Assembly: GCF_014200755.1 (NCBI RefSeq) | Contig: NZ_JACHCM010000001.1 | Span: 832,367-896,366, forward strand | DNA from: Rhodanobacter sp. ANJX3 | GTDB lineage: Bacteria; Pseudomonadota; Gammaproteobacteria; Xanthomonadales; Rhodanobacteraceae | Length of the DNA: 64,000 nucleotides | Direction: 5' to 3' | Shown: piece after piece, positions 38,964 through 49,022 of the stretch | Layout: each line of letters opens with the position of its first letter | How positions within the stretch are numbered: position 1 is the first letter of the stretch | Translations under genes and position numbers: made by a program | The notes under the pieces: model-generated | Told to the model about the DNA's origin: nothing | Databases searched by the model: none | The model's input: the letters and a program-made list of their open reading frames with translations, nothing else

Positions 38964-40379
38964 TTGAACCACATCGGCGACGCCCTGCTTTTGGCGCGAA
39001 TCCAGTTCGCGTTTACCGTGTCGTTCCACATTATTTTCCCCGCCATCAGCATCGGCCTGGCCAGTTATCTGGCCGTACTCGAAGGTCTTTGGCTGCGCAC
39101 CGGAAAAGTTGTTTATCGCGAGCTGTTTTTCTTCTGGTCGAAAATTTTCGCTGTCGGCTTCGGCATGGGCGTGGTCTCGGGCGTGGTGATGAGCTACGAG
39201 TTCGGCGCCAACTGGGCCGGCTTTTCGCAGGTGGCCGGCGCGGTAACCGGGCCGCTGCTCGCCTATGAAGTGCTGACCGCATTTTTTCTCGAAGCGGGTT
39301 TTCTCGGCATCATGCTGTTCGGCTGGACGCGCGTCGGGCCGCGGTTGCATTACCTGGCCACCGTGATGGTCGCCGTCGGCACATTGATCTCCACCTTCTG
39401 GATTCTGGCCTCCAACAGCTGGATGCAGACGCCGCAGGGCTTCGCCCTGATCGACGGCAAAATCGTGCCGATGGATTGGTTCGAGATTATTTTCAATCCG
39501 TCGTTTCCCTACCGCCTGATGCATATGGCGATCGCCGCCTTCATCGTGGCCGCCATGCTGGTCGGCGCGTGCGGTGCGTGGCATCTGCTGCGCGGGCGTC
39601 GCGACGAGGCGATCAAGACATCGTTCTCGATGGCGATGTGGATGATCGTGTGCATCGTGCCTATCCAGATTGCCGTCGGCGACGCGCACGGCATCAATAC
39701 GCGCAAATATCAGCCAGCCAAGATCGCCGCGATCGAAGGCCTATGGGAAACCGAGAAAGGCGGCACCTCGCTCAACCTGGTGGGCTGGCCGGACATGCAG
39801 GACGAGGTCACCCGCTACGCGCTGAAGATTCCGCACCTCGGCAGCCTGATCCTCACGCACAGCTGGGACGGCGAGATTCAGGGCTTGAAGGACTTTGCAC
39901 CGCGCGATCGGCCCAATTCCACCATCGTGTTCTGGAGCTTTCGGATCATGGTCGGCATGGGCTTTCTGATGCTCTTTCTCGGTCTGCTGAGCCTGGCGCT
40001 ACGGCGCGGCGGCCGGCTCTACGAGTCGCGCTTTCTGCAGCGGTTTGCCGTGCTGATGGGACCATCCGGTCTGATCGCGCTGCTGGCCGGCTGGGTCACC
40101 ACCGAAGCCGGGCGACAGCCATGGGTGGTCTACGGCGTGCTGCGCACGGCCGATGCATCGTCGGCGCTTTCTGCCCAGCAGGTGGGCACGTCGCTGATGA
40201 TTTTCGTCATCGTGTATTTCTTGGTGTTCGGCACCGGTATCTATTACATGCTCAAGCTCATGGGCAAAGGCCCGTCGCTTGGCGATGCCACCGATACGCA
40301 CGGCGACGACACCGGCAGGGGCGCACCACGATTCGATCATCGCCCGCTGTCCCGTCCCACCGATCCGATCGACGAATAG
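38964..40379 (+). CDS. cydA: Cytochrome bd-type quinol oxidase subunit I (cyanide-insensitive type)
   Basis: Subunit I of a terminal quinol oxidase that reduces oxygen with high affinity in the inner membrane. 471 aa with about nine membrane segments. The N-terminal ARIQFAFTVSFHIIFPAISIG carries the conserved heme-ligand His region, and GRQPWVVYGVLRT is diagnostic. The quinol-binding Q-loop is short, as in the CIO/CioA subfamily. The start is TTG, with GGAG 8 bases upstream. First of three co-directional genes with cydB 8 bases downstream. Confidence 0.95.
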   Translation: MNHIGDALLLARIQFAFTVSFHIIFPAISIGLASYLAVLEGLWLRTGKVVYRELFFFWSKIFAVGFGMGVVSGVVMSYEFGANWAGFSQVAGAVTGPLLAYEVLTAFFLEAGFLGIMLFGWTRVGPRLHYLATVMVAVGTLISTFWILASNSWMQTPQGFALIDGKIVPMDWFEIIFNPSFPYRLMHMAIAAFIVAAMLVGACGAWHLLRGRRDEAIKTSFSMAMWMIVCIVPIQIAVGDAHGINTRKYQPAKIAAIEGLWETEKGGTSLNLVGWPDMQDEVTRYALKIPHLGSLILTHSWDGEIQGLKDFAPRDRPNSTIVFWSFRIMVGMGFLMLFLGLLSLALRRGGRLYESRFLQRFAVLMGPSGLIALLAGWVTTEAGRQPWVVYGVLRTADASSALSAQQVGTSLMIFVIVYFLVFGTGIYYMLKLMGKGPSLGDATDTHGDDTGRGAPRFDHRPLSRPTDPIDE

Positions 40380-40387
40380 GCGCCGCC

Positions 40388-41395
40388 ATGCACATCGATC
40401 TCCCCATGATTTGGGCTGCCATCATCGGTCTGGGCGTTTTTCTGTACGTGCTGCTCGACGGATTCGACCTCGGCATCGGCCTGCTCTTTCCGTTCTTCCA
40501 TGGCGAAGGCGACCGCGAGGTGATGCTCAACACGGTCGCCCCGGTCTGGGACGGCAACGAGACGTGGATGGTGCTCGGCGGCGCCTGTCTGTTCGCGGCG
40601 TTCCCGGTCGCTTACGGCACGCTGCTGCCGGCGGTGTATATGCCGCTGATCGCCATGCTGTGCGGCCTGATCTTTCGCGGCGTGGCCTTCGAGATACGCG
40701 CCAAGGCCAGGCGCACCCAGCATCTCTGGGAGTTGGCCTTCATGCTGGGCTCGGCGATGGCCACGTTTTGCCAGGGTGTGATCTTGGGCACCCTGCTGCA
40801 AGGCGTCACCATCGTCGATGGACGATTCGCCGGCACGGCGTTCGACTGGCTGTCGCCTTTCAGCCTGTTCTGCGGTCTGGGCCTGCTGACCACCTATGCG
40901 ACGCTGGGCTGCACTTGGCTGGTGATGAAAACCGACGGCGAGCTGCAGCGGCGCATGCGCGTGATGGTAAAGCCGCTGGTGCTGACCCTGCTGCTGGTGA
41001 TCGGCGTAGTCAGCCTGTGGACGGTGCTGGGCCAGCAGGCCGTTGCCGATCGCTGGTTCGCCCGATACAACTTCGTCTTTTTTGCACCGGTGCCGATCCT
41101 GGTGCTGGCCTGCGTCGCCGGCATCGTCAGGTTCAATACGCGCGGGCACGACAAGCTGCCGTTCGTGCTGACCCAGGCGATCTTGTTTCTGGGCTACAGC
41201 GGGCTGCTGATCAGCATTTTCCCCTACATCGTGCCGCCGTCGCTGACGATTTGGGCGGCCTCCTCGCCGCCCTCCAGCCAGAAGTTCACGCTGGTCGGCG
41301 TACTGATCGTTCTGCCGATCATCCTGGCGTATACGGGGCTGGCGTACTGGGTGTTCCGCGGCAAGGTGCGCCACGGCGATGCGGGCTACCACTGA
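40388..41395 (+). CDS. cydB: Cytochrome bd-type quinol oxidase subunit II
   Basis: Subunit II of the bd oxidase. 335 aa, about eight membrane segments. The N-terminal LLDGFDLGIGLLFPF and the TVAPVWDGNETWMVLGG block are conserved in CydB/CioB. It follows cydA after 8 bases and precedes a tiny membrane protein by 1 base, so all three are probably co-translated. Confidence 0.95.
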   Translation: MHIDLPMIWAAIIGLGVFLYVLLDGFDLGIGLLFPFFHGEGDREVMLNTVAPVWDGNETWMVLGGACLFAAFPVAYGTLLPAVYMPLIAMLCGLIFRGVAFEIRAKARRTQHLWELAFMLGSAMATFCQGVILGTLLQGVTIVDGRFAGTAFDWLSPFSLFCGLGLLTTYATLGCTWLVMKTDGELQRRMRVMVKPLVLTLLLVIGVVSLWTVLGQQAVADRWFARYNFVFFAPVPILVLACVAGIVRFNTRGHDKLPFVLTQAILFLGYSGLLISIFPYIVPPSLTIWAASSPPSSQKFTLVGVLIVLPIILAYTGLAYWVFRGKVRHGDAGYH

Positions 41396-41396
41396 T

Positions 41397-41528
41397 ATGG
41401 ACCAACCCGAACAGGCGCCACTGCACAAGCGGCTCGGATGGTTTTTTCTGCTGTACGCCGTGGGTTTTCTCGCCGTGCTGATCGTCGCAGGACTCTTCCG
41501 TGTCCTGGTACTGGATGTAGTGCGATAG
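41397..41528 (+). CDS. DUF2474-type small subunit of the bd oxidase
   Basis: A 43-aa protein with a basic start (HKRLGWFFLLYAVGF) and one membrane helix (about 14-36). Small single-helix proteins of the DUF2474/CydX type commonly follow cioAB and cydAB and stabilise the oxidase. It begins one base after the cydB stop. Confidence 0.8.
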   Translation: MDQPEQAPLHKRLGWFFLLYAVGFLAVLIVAGLFRVLVLDVVR

Positions 41529-41626
41529 GCAGTCGCGCAGTCTAGACAAGCAGCCCGCAGCGCGTCACTGCATTTTGTCACGCCCGAATGACAACTGACG
41601 AATTGGGCGATCGACGCGACTTGAAC

Positions 41627-42787
41627 TCAGGGAAATCCGATCACCACATCGTTCAACGGCAGCTGAGCCTGACGATGCTGCGCCGGTGGTGCGGTCCATG
41701 GGCCACCCTGGCCGAACAGCTGGGCTTCGGATTCCGGCCCGAAAAAATCGAAGCGATCGAACACGAACGGCAGGCCTTCCGAGCCTTCGAAGGTCGCTGC
41801 ATTGGACAGTTGGAAATGTAGATGCGGCGCGCTGGATCCGCCGGACTGACCGAGATGCCCAAGCAGTTGACCGCGCGTCACGTGATCGCCGGCATGCACT
41901 TTGACGCTGCCGCGCTGCAAGTGCGCATAGCTGGCAAACACGCTCGGTGCCACCTGCAGCACCACGTAGTTGCCGAAGACCGCGCGCGTCGTCAGCGAAT
42001 CGGGTTCGCCCTGCGGACTGAGCGGCGCATGCTCTTGTTCGCCGTCGTGCGCATCGCTGATCACGCCATCGGCGACAGCGATCACATCGGCGCCGTAACC
42101 GATCCAGTCGACATAGCGCGAGTGGCCGATGTCCTTCACGCCAGCGTGCATGGCATGACCCTGGCGATCAATTCCCACCAGATCGAAGGCGTAGCGCTGC
42201 GGAATCGTCACCATGCCGTTCACCGCCACAAGGCTGCCCCAGTGATGCGAATGCGCATTGCCTGGTCCCTCGTGCGCCAGCCACAGGCCACCGCGCAGCG
42301 GCGCACCGAGGGTCAAAGGCGCTGTCGTATTCACGGGCACCGACACGCCATCGAGCAGCTCCGGTTTACCTTTTTCGGCGGCGAACGCCATACGGTGCCG
42401 AAGCATATGCGGCGATAAACTGCCTTTCGGCAGCGTGATCCATACGTAGATCACTGCACGCTTACCGGACTCGATCGACACCGGCGCGTGCTCTGCCGGC
42501 GCGGGGCGCGTCATGCCGGCCAGTTCGCCGGCGCTGAAGCTGGCCAGCGGCACGCTGGCATCATCGCCGTATACGTCGAGGCCCTGCGGTTTCAGCGCGC
42601 CGGTATCGCCGTAGATATTGGTGATATCCAGCTCGTAGGCCAGATGATTCAGGCCGTCCGTGCCCGTGAATGCGGTCGGTGCAAACGGCACGCGTGCTTC
42701 GACTGGCGCCAGCGGCTGCTGTGCAACGACGGTAGAACCCCAAAACAACGACGCGACAAGCGCCAACGTCTCGTAGCGTCTTTTCAT
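41627..42787 (-). CDS. Secreted M23-family metallopeptidase
   Basis: A 386-aa exported protein with a cleavable signal (about 22 residues, ending VVAQQ). The C-terminal LytM/M23 domain retains the catalytic-zinc motif HLHFQL and the Asp-bearing segment RYAFDLVG, so unlike the NlpD homologue in this window it may be active. The N-terminal 180 residues have no recognised domain. It lies about 118 bases downstream of aqpZ on the same strand, with a perfect hairpin at the aqpZ end. Confidence 0.85.
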   Translation of the reverse strand: MKRRYETLALVASLFWGSTVVAQQPLAPVEARVPFAPTAFTGTDGLNHLAYELDITNIYGDTGALKPQGLDVYGDDASVPLASFSAGELAGMTRPAPAEHAPVSIESGKRAVIYVWITLPKGSLSPHMLRHRMAFAAEKGKPELLDGVSVPVNTTAPLTLGAPLRGGLWLAHEGPGNAHSHHWGSLVAVNGMVTIPQRYAFDLVGIDRQGHAMHAGVKDIGHSRYVDWIGYGADVIAVADGVISDAHDGEQEHAPLSPQGEPDSLTTRAVFGNYVVLQVAPSVFASYAHLQRGSVKVHAGDHVTRGQLLGHLGQSGGSSAPHLHFQLSNAATFEGSEGLPFVFDRFDFFGPESEAQLFGQGGPWTAPPAQHRQAQLPLNDVVIGFP

Positions 42788-42878
42788 CGGTGACTTCCCC
42801 GTCAGCTGGAGCATGCAGGATGTCTTCACCACGCTTGCGATTGCAAGCGTGATCACCCCCTGTCCCGATGGCGATGGC

Positions 42879-42907
42879 GATGGGCAAGGCTCGATGGCTT
42901 GCCCATC
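42879..42907 (-). promoter_or_regulatory. Perfect 10-bp hairpin at the aqpZ stop codon
   Basis: GATGGGCAAG (42879-42888) and CTTGCCCATC (42898-42907) pair perfectly around a 9-base loop. The stem overlaps the last bases of aqpZ. There is no T-tract in the direction of transcription, so it may stabilise the aqpZ transcript or be a weak stop. Confidence 0.45.
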
Positions 42908-43649
42908 AGGTGATCGGCACGTCACCCACGATGTTGGGCCGGTCAGCGCCGAGCCAGCGGTAGACGGCGCCGCCGATCACGCCGCCTACGATGGGCGCCA
43001 CCCAGAACAGCCATAGCTGGCCGATTGCCGTGGCACCGGCGAACAGCGCCACACCGGTAGAGCGCGCCGGGTTCACCGACGTGTTGGTGACCGGAATGCT
43101 GATCAGGTGGATCAGGGTCAGTGCCAGACCGATGGCCAATGGGGCAAAACCCGCCGGTGCGCGGCCGTGCGTGGCGCCCATGATCACGATCAGAAACATC
43201 GCCGTCATCACCACCTCGCAAAGCGCCGCAGCGGTCAGTGCGTAACCACCCGGCGACATCGCGCCGTAACCGTTGCTGGCGAAGGTACCCGCCGCGTTGG
43301 GATCGATCGCGAAGCCGGGCGCACCGCTGGCGATGTGCAGGAGTATCGCACCGGCGACAACGCCACCGATCACCTGCACCACCACGTATGGCACCACATC
43401 CCGAATCGGAAAACGGCCGCCGGCCCAGAGCCCGATCGTCACCGCCGGATTGAAATGCGCGCCGGAGATGTGGCCGAACGCGTACGCGCCGCTGACCACC
43501 GTCAAGCCGAAGGCCAGCGACACGCCGAGCAGACCGATGCCCAACGGATTGCCCGGCCCGCCGAACTTGGCCGCGAGAACCGCACTGCCGCATCCACCCA
43601 GTACCAGCCAGAACGTGCCCAGAAACTCCGCAACGAGTCGCCTTAGCAT
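42906..43649 (-). CDS. aqpZ: Aquaporin Z
   Basis: Inner-membrane water channel of the MIP family. Both NPA motifs are present ([10 protein letters not shown] and TSVNPARS), the Arg of the selectivity filter follows the second NPA, and six membrane segments are visible. 247 aa. GGGGAG lies 8 bases before the ATG. Confidence 0.96.
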   Translation of the reverse strand: MLRRLVAEFLGTFWLVLGGCGSAVLAAKFGGPGNPLGIGLLGVSLAFGLTVVSGAYAFGHISGAHFNPAVTIGLWAGGRFPIRDVVPYVVVQVIGGVVAGAILLHIASGAPGFAIDPNAAGTFASNGYGAMSPGGYALTAAALCEVVMTAMFLIVIMGATHGRAPAGFAPLAIGLALTLIHLISIPVTNTSVNPARSTGVALFAGATAIGQLWLFWVAPIVGGVIGGAVYRWLGADRPNIVGDVPIT

Positions 43650-43818
43650 GACACTTACTCCCCTGGACGAACTGGCCCAGCGCCAGTCCAACCCGCGCAC
43701 TTTGCGCCCGCGTCTCACGCACTGCAATAGTGCGCTTGCACCGGATTGAAACCTGCTCAAGCACTAAAACAGCGGAGCATCGATCAAAGACTCCATACCC
43801 CGCTGTCTCGGCCGCGGA

Positions 43819-44868
43819 TCAACGCTCGTCGGCAGCCGCGATCTGCTTCTTTCGGTACTGGCCCTGCATGTCGAACATCCAGCCGGGATATTCGGGCGGC
43901 AGCATGCTGACCTTGTCCAGCGCGGCCAGTTCGTCGGCGTCGAGCTTCACTTCGGTGGCGCCGATATTGTCATCGAGCTGCTCGATTTTCTTGGCGCCGA
44001 TGATCACGCTGGTCACGGGCTTCTGATGCAGCAACCACGCCAGGGCGATCTGCGCCACCGAGACCTTGCGCTTGTCGGCGATGCCGCGCATCACGTCGAT
44101 GCAGTCGTAACCACGCTCCTTGTTCACCGGCGGAAAGTCGAAGCTGGCCCGACGGCTGCCCTGCTCGCCCTCCTTGTCGCGGCCGTACTTGCCGCTGAGC
44201 AGGCCGCCGGCCAGCGGGCTCCATACCATCAAGCCCATCTGCTCGCTGGTCAGCGCGGGAATGATCTCGCGTTCGAGGTCGCGTCCGGCGACCGTGTAAT
44301 ACGCCTGCAGCGACTGAAATCGCGACAGCCCATGTTTTTCTGAGATACCCAGCGCCTTGACGATCTGCCAGGCCGCCCAGTTCGATACACCGACGTACCG
44401 CACGTGACCGTGCTGCACGAGGTTGTCCAGCGCGCGCACGGTCTCCTCGATCGGCGTGGCGGCATCGAAACCGTGCACCTGATAGAGATCGATGTGATCG
44501 AGCTGCAGTCGCTTCAGGCTGGCTTTGAGCCCATCCTGGATATGGTGGCGCGTGAGCCCGCGCGAGTTGACGCCCCTGGTGCCGGTCTCGCCGAAGACCT
44601 TGGTTGCCACGATCACATCTTCGCGTGGCACCTTCAGATTCTTCAGCGCCTGCCCGGTCATGATCTCCGACTGGCCGAGCGAATAGACGTCGGCGGTATC
44701 GATGAAATTGATGCCGGCCTCGAGCGCGCGACCGATCAGTTTGTCGGCATCGGCCTGTTTCAGGTCGCCGATCTTGCTCCACATCTCACCTTCGCCGCCG
44801 AAGGTCATGGTGCCGAGGCAAAGCTCGGAAACGAAGACGCCGGTATGGCCGAGTTTGTTGTAACGCAT
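43819..44868 (-). CDS. Aldo/keto reductase
   Basis: A 349-aa NADPH-dependent reductase of the AKR superfamily, close to the YajO/YakC type. The tetrad is visible: Asp and Tyr in DTADVYSLG, Lys in VATKVFG and His in YQVHGFD. The C-terminal SVIIGAKKIEQLDDN matches the NADPH-binding region. AGGA lies about 9 bases before the ATG. Natural substrate is unknown. Confidence 0.92.
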   Translation of the reverse strand: MRYNKLGHTGVFVSELCLGTMTFGGEGEMWSKIGDLKQADADKLIGRALEAGINFIDTADVYSLGQSEIMTGQALKNLKVPREDVIVATKVFGETGTRGVNSRGLTRHHIQDGLKASLKRLQLDHIDLYQVHGFDAATPIEETVRALDNLVQHGHVRYVGVSNWAAWQIVKALGISEKHGLSRFQSLQAYYTVAGRDLEREIIPALTSEQMGLMVWSPLAGGLLSGKYGRDKEGEQGSRRASFDFPPVNKERGYDCIDVMRGIADKRKVSVAQIALAWLLHQKPVTSVIIGAKKIEQLDDNIGATEVKLDADELAALDKVSMLPPEYPGWMFDMQGQYRKKQIAAADER

Positions 44869-44943
44869 GACATGCTTTCCTGTGTGGGCAACGCGTAGCA
44901 GCGCGGCCACTTTCGAAAAGCGGCCGTTCTCAGCGTCGAAAAA

Positions 44944-45678
44944 TTACGGAGAAATCTGACGAGTCGGCATGATCAGCGACTCCTGCATATTGACGTGCGC
45001 CGGCTGGGCGAAGGCGAATACCAGCGCGTTGGCGATGTCTTCGGCATGCAGCGCGTCGATCGAGTCGCGGCGCTCCTTCATTTTATCCGCCGGCACATTG
45101 AAGCCCCAGTTGGTATGCACGGCGCCCGGCTCGATCAGCGAGACACGAATGCCCTCCTCACCGAGCTCCTTACGCAGCGCGTCGTGAAAGCCGACGACCG
45201 CAAACTTGGTCGCGTTGTAAACCGACCAGCCGGCAATACCGTAACGGCCGCCGACGCTGGAAACCGTGCTGATCATCGCGCCCTTGCGGCCGCGCATCAG
45301 CGGAATCGCCAGCTGGGTACAGTTGAGTACGCCGTAGAGATTGGCGTCGATCGTCGACTTCCATTCTTCCCGCGTGCTCTTCTCGAATGGGTTGTTGTAG
45401 CCCACCCCGGCGTTATTGAAAAGCAGATCGATGCCGCCAAATTCCTTTTTTACCTCGGCAAAAACTTTCGCGATCGCCGCTTCATCCGCCACATCGGCGG
45501 CTTTCACCACGGCGCTGTCACCCAGCTCCTTGGCCAATGCATCCAGCTTGTCCTTGCTGCGTGCGACCAGCACGACCTTGACGCCTTCGTCCACCAGCGC
45601 CTTCGCGGTCGCTTGGCCGATACCGCTGGATGCGCCGGTGATCACGGCGACGCTGTCTTTGAGATCTCTGAGTTTCAT
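44944..45678 (-). CDS. Short-chain dehydrogenase/reductase
   Basis: A 244-aa classical SDR. The cofactor motif TGASSGIG is at about residues 15-22, NNAG near 89, and the catalytic Ser-Tyr-Lys set in STVSSVG and VYNATK. It lies 75 bases upstream of the aldo/keto reductase gene on the same strand, so the two may be co-transcribed. Substrate unknown. Confidence 0.93.
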   Translation of the reverse strand: MKLRDLKDSVAVITGASSGIGQATAKALVDEGVKVVLVARSKDKLDALAKELGDSAVVKAADVADEAAIAKVFAEVKKEFGGIDLLFNNAGVGYNNPFEKSTREEWKSTIDANLYGVLNCTQLAIPLMRGRKGAMISTVSSVGGRYGIAGWSVYNATKFAVVGFHDALRKELGEEGIRVSLIEPGAVHTNWGFNVPADKMKERRDSIDALHAEDIANALVFAFAQPAHVNMQESLIMPTRQISP

Positions 45679-45848
45679 GGCTTCATTCCTCCATCAATGG
45701 TCGGATTCGTTTGTGACCGCAGAAACCGATGCACTTAAGCCAAACGATCCGGTGGCGATACTTCACTTCCCACTATGGCGGACGCGCCGTATGCGTGCCG
45801 TGACCCGCAGGCGTCCGGCTCCCCAGACGCGAGGAGATCGCGCCGAAA

Positions 45849-46721
45849 CTACAGCTGTGCGGCAATACGCCCTACATCGGCCAGCACCGCATTTCTTGTG
45901 GCCGCGTCGGCTGCAGAACCGGCGTAGTACGCCGTCACCAGCAGCGGCTGGCGCTGCGGCGGGTAGAGAATGCCGACGTCGTTGGTTTCGTTCTGCGCGC
46001 CGCTGCCGGTCTTGTCGCCGATCGTCCAGCCCGGCGGCAGGCCGGCACGCAGTTTTTCCGCACCGGTCGTGCAGCCGCGCAGCCATTCGATCAATTGTGC
46101 GCGCGGGGCCGCGGCAAGCGCGTTGCCCAACAACAGGTTTTGCAGCGTAGCGAGCGCGGCGTTCGGCGTGGTCGTGTCGCGGATATCGCCGGGACTGGCG
46201 ATATTGAGATCCGGCTCGATGCGATCGAGCCGCGTCACCGTATCGCCTAGGCTTCTGGCGAACCTCGTCACGGCGCCCGGCCCGCCCATGCTCGCCAGCA
46301 GCAGGTTGGCCGCCGTGTTGTCGCTGACGGTCATCGCCGCCGCGCACAGCTCGGCGATGCTCATGCCCGGTGAACCCACGTGCTGGCTGGTCATCGGCGC
46401 GTAGCTCAGCAAGACCTCCCGACCGAACACGATGCGCCGATCGAGGTGTTCGTCCCCTCTGTCCACACGCGCCAACACCGCGGCGACCGCCAGCAGTTTG
46501 AACGTGCTGCACATCAGAAAGCGCTCATCGCCCCGATGCGTCGCGCGATGCCCGTTGCCGGTATCGAGAATGGCGACGCCCAATCGCCCACCGTGCCGGC
46601 GCTCGAGCTCGGCAAGGCGTTCATTTGCGTCATCCGAACCGCTGGCGATGGCCCATGACGGACGCAGTACCAAAGCGGACACACCGAGCAAGGCGCTTTT
46701 GAGCAGGCTTCGACGATTCAT
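45849..46721 (-). CDS. Class A beta-lactamase
   Basis: A 290-aa periplasmic serine beta-lactamase. The four class A elements are intact: STFK at 72-75 (Ser70 in standard numbering), SDN at 133-135, EPDLN at 169-173 (Glu166) and KTG at 237-239. The signal has a twin-arginine-like start (NRRSLLKSALLG). A Cys precedes the active Ser, but its disulfide partner at standard position 238 in some carbapenemases is not seen. No AmpR- or LysR-type regulator is adjacent, so it is probably an intrinsic gene. It is divergent from the acyl-CoA synthetase. Confidence 0.93.
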   Translation of the reverse strand: MNRRSLLKSALLGVSALVLRPSWAIASGSDDANERLAELERRHGGRLGVAILDTGNGHRATHRGDERFLMCSTFKLLAVAAVLARVDRGDEHLDRRIVFGREVLLSYAPMTSQHVGSPGMSIAELCAAAMTVSDNTAANLLLASMGGPGAVTRFARSLGDTVTRLDRIEPDLNIASPGDIRDTTTPNAALATLQNLLLGNALAAAPRAQLIEWLRGCTTGAEKLRAGLPPGWTIGDKTGSGAQNETNDVGILYPPQRQPLLVTAYYAGSAADAATRNAVLADVGRIAAQL

Positions 46722-46808
46722 GATTCTCCCTGGCGGCGGCGCTGACAAAACATCCATCCAGGATGATCGCCGATCGCGACTGCAGGCTGGAAAAAATAGG
46801 GCAATGCG

Positions 46809-48812
46809 ATGGCAGCGGCCGAACCATGCTTCGCCATGCCGCACGTTCCGGCAGACGATCGACTGACCAACGATCCCTCGGCGACGGTTCTCCGTTATCG
46901 TTCGCCGATGGAAAAAACGCTGCTCGAACAACCGCTGATCATGGCGCCCGATCGGGTGAAACCGGCCACTACGCCACAGGAGGCCGCACGGTGGCGCGCG
47001 CTTCCTCCCGAAGCCTACTGGCTGGAGATCGCGCAGGCCTTTGTCTGGGACAAGCCGCCTGAAAAAGCGCTCGACGGCACGCTGGGCGACTTTCGCTATT
47101 TCCCCGGTGCGATGGGCAACGTCAGCGTCAACTGCCTCGATCGCTGGCCGGCCGAACGCGTCGCGCTGCACTACGAGCGCGAAGATGGCTTGAAGGAAAC
47201 CTGGACCTTCGGCGAACTCACCGACGCCGTCGCTCGCTTTGCCGCCGCACTCGAAGACCTCGGCGTTCGCAAGGGCGATCGCGTGGCGGTCTACGCCAGC
47301 AACGTGCCCGAGTCGTTTATCGCCATCCACGCCTGTTACCGCATCGGCGCGATCTATTCGGTGATCTTCGCCGGCTTCAGTGCATCGGCGGTGCGCGATC
47401 GCATCGTGGATGCGCAGCCCAAGGTCATCGTGTGCACCGACGCCACGCTGCGGCGCGGCCGCGTAATACCGATCAAGGCGACCCTCGACGAAGCGATGCA
47501 AGGCTTGCCGGTGCCCCAGATCATCGTCGCACGCCGCGTCGATCGCGCCTATCCGCTGCACGACGGCGAACACGATTTCGCCGAGCTGCTCGCACGCACC
47601 GCGCGGCGGGCGGTGCCGATGTCGCTCGAGGCCAACGATCCCGGCTTCATCATCTACACCTCGGGCACCACGTCGAAGCCGAAGGGCCTGGTACACGCGG
47701 GCATCGGCTTTCTGGTGGGCACCTATGCCAACGTCAAGTGGTCGCTCAACCTCGGCGCCGACGATATCTACTGGTGCACGGCCGATGTCGGCTGGCTGAC
47801 GTTTCCGATCTTCGCCCTGGTGGGCGGCCTCGCCCACGGCGCCACGCACGTGATCTACGAAGGCAGCCTCGATACGCCGACGCCCGGACGCGCTTACCAA
47901 GTGATGGCGGATTACGGGGTCAACAAACTGTTCACCGCGCCGACCGCGCTGCGCATGCTTCGTCGCGCCGGTGATGCGCTGCTGCAGCAGCACGACACCA
48001 GCAAACTGGCGCTGGTGTCCCTGGTCGGCGAGCCGCTCGATCCCGATACGTGGTTCTGGACACGGGACAAGCTCGGCCGCGGCGCGATCTTCGTCAACAA
48101 CACCTACGGGCAAACCGAAACCGGCACCGCCTGGTCGAGCAGCATGGTCGGCCTCACGCCCACGCGTCCAGGCAGCTGCGGGCATGCGCTGCCGGGCTAT
48201 GCGCCCCACGTGCTGCGCGAAGATGGCACACAAGCCGCGCCCGGCGAAGTCGGTGCGCTGACGCTGAGCGCACCGTTTCCCTGCGTGGCCCGCACCGTCT
48301 GGGGCGATCACGCGCGTTACGTCAAAACCTATCTCACCACCTTCCCCGGCCACTACCTGTCCTCCGACGCTGCACTGTTCGACGCCGATGGCCAGCTGTG
48401 GGTCACCGGCAGGATGGACGACGTGATCAATGTCGCCGGCCATCGCCTCGGCACGATGGAGATGGAGGCAGCCTTGCTCAAGCACGCGGCCGTCTCGGAG
48501 GCCGCCGTGGTCACCCAGCCCGATGCGATCAAGGGCATGGTGCCGGTGGCTTTTGTCGTGCCGCGAGCAGGCTATGTCGACAGCGCCGAACTGCAGTCGG
48601 CACTGTGCCAGTCCATCGTCGATGCAGTCGGCGCCATCGCCCGTCCCGCGCGTGTCATCGTGGTCTCCAGCGTGCCGCGCACACGCAGTGGAAAAATCAT
48701 GCGGCGCGTGCTGCGCGATCTCGTCGTCGACGGCGAGGCGTCCGGCGATCTGACCAGCCTCGAAAACCCGGAGGCCATCGGCGTGGTGCTGCAGAAGATG
48801 GCCGAGGCCTGA
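46809..48812 (+). CDS. Acetyl-CoA synthetase-like acyl-CoA ligase
   Basis: An ANL-superfamily AMP-forming ligase (667 aa from this start) that activates a short carboxylic acid, probably acetate or propionate. The N-terminal ACAS motif WFPGAM/NVSVNCLDRW-like segment, the P-loop IIYTSGTTSKPKG, the hinge GRMDDVINVAGHR and the conserved catalytic Lys in RTRSGKIMRRVLR are present. ATG 46809 has AGGG 7 bases upstream; Met34 at 46908 fits the family N-terminus better but lacks a ribosome site. Substrate specificity cannot be settled by eye. Confidence 0.88.
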   Translation: MAAAEPCFAMPHVPADDRLTNDPSATVLRYRSPMEKTLLEQPLIMAPDRVKPATTPQEAARWRALPPEAYWLEIAQAFVWDKPPEKALDGTLGDFRYFPGAMGNVSVNCLDRWPAERVALHYEREDGLKETWTFGELTDAVARFAAALEDLGVRKGDRVAVYASNVPESFIAIHACYRIGAIYSVIFAGFSASAVRDRIVDAQPKVIVCTDATLRRGRVIPIKATLDEAMQGLPVPQIIVARRVDRAYPLHDGEHDFAELLARTARRAVPMSLEANDPGFIIYTSGTTSKPKGLVHAGIGFLVGTYANVKWSLNLGADDIYWCTADVGWLTFPIFALVGGLAHGATHVIYEGSLDTPTPGRAYQVMADYGVNKLFTAPTALRMLRRAGDALLQQHDTSKLALVSLVGEPLDPDTWFWTRDKLGRGAIFVNNTYGQTETGTAWSSSMVGLTPTRPGSCGHALPGYAPHVLREDGTQAAPGEVGALTLSAPFPCVARTVWGDHARYVKTYLTTFPGHYLSSDAALFDADGQLWVTGRMDDVINVAGHRLGTMEMEAALLKHAAVSEAAVVTQPDAIKGMVPVAFVVPRAGYVDSAELQSALCQSIVDAVGAIARPARVIVVSSVPRTRSGKIMRRVLRDLVVDGEASGDLTSLENPEAIGVVLQKMAEA

Positions 48813-49022
48813 CGGACATGCACGGCAATATCATCGACCTCGACGGCGGATCGACTGTACGCCACGAACATTACCCGTCGCGCGGCCGTAAGAGCCTGTT
48901 CACCACCTCCCAATACCTCGCGTCAGAGGATCATGAAGAGGCGCTGAGGTCATCGACTCGAACGAGGCGATAAACTTGCGTCGGCGTGCTGCAAGCACGG
49001 CGTCATCAACGAAAGGAGCGGC

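Noticed and set aside
46722..48485. Long open upstream extension of the beta-lactamase frame on the minus strand
   Set aside because: It is antisense to the acyl-CoA synthetase; the beta-lactamase starts at the signal peptide ATG at 46721.
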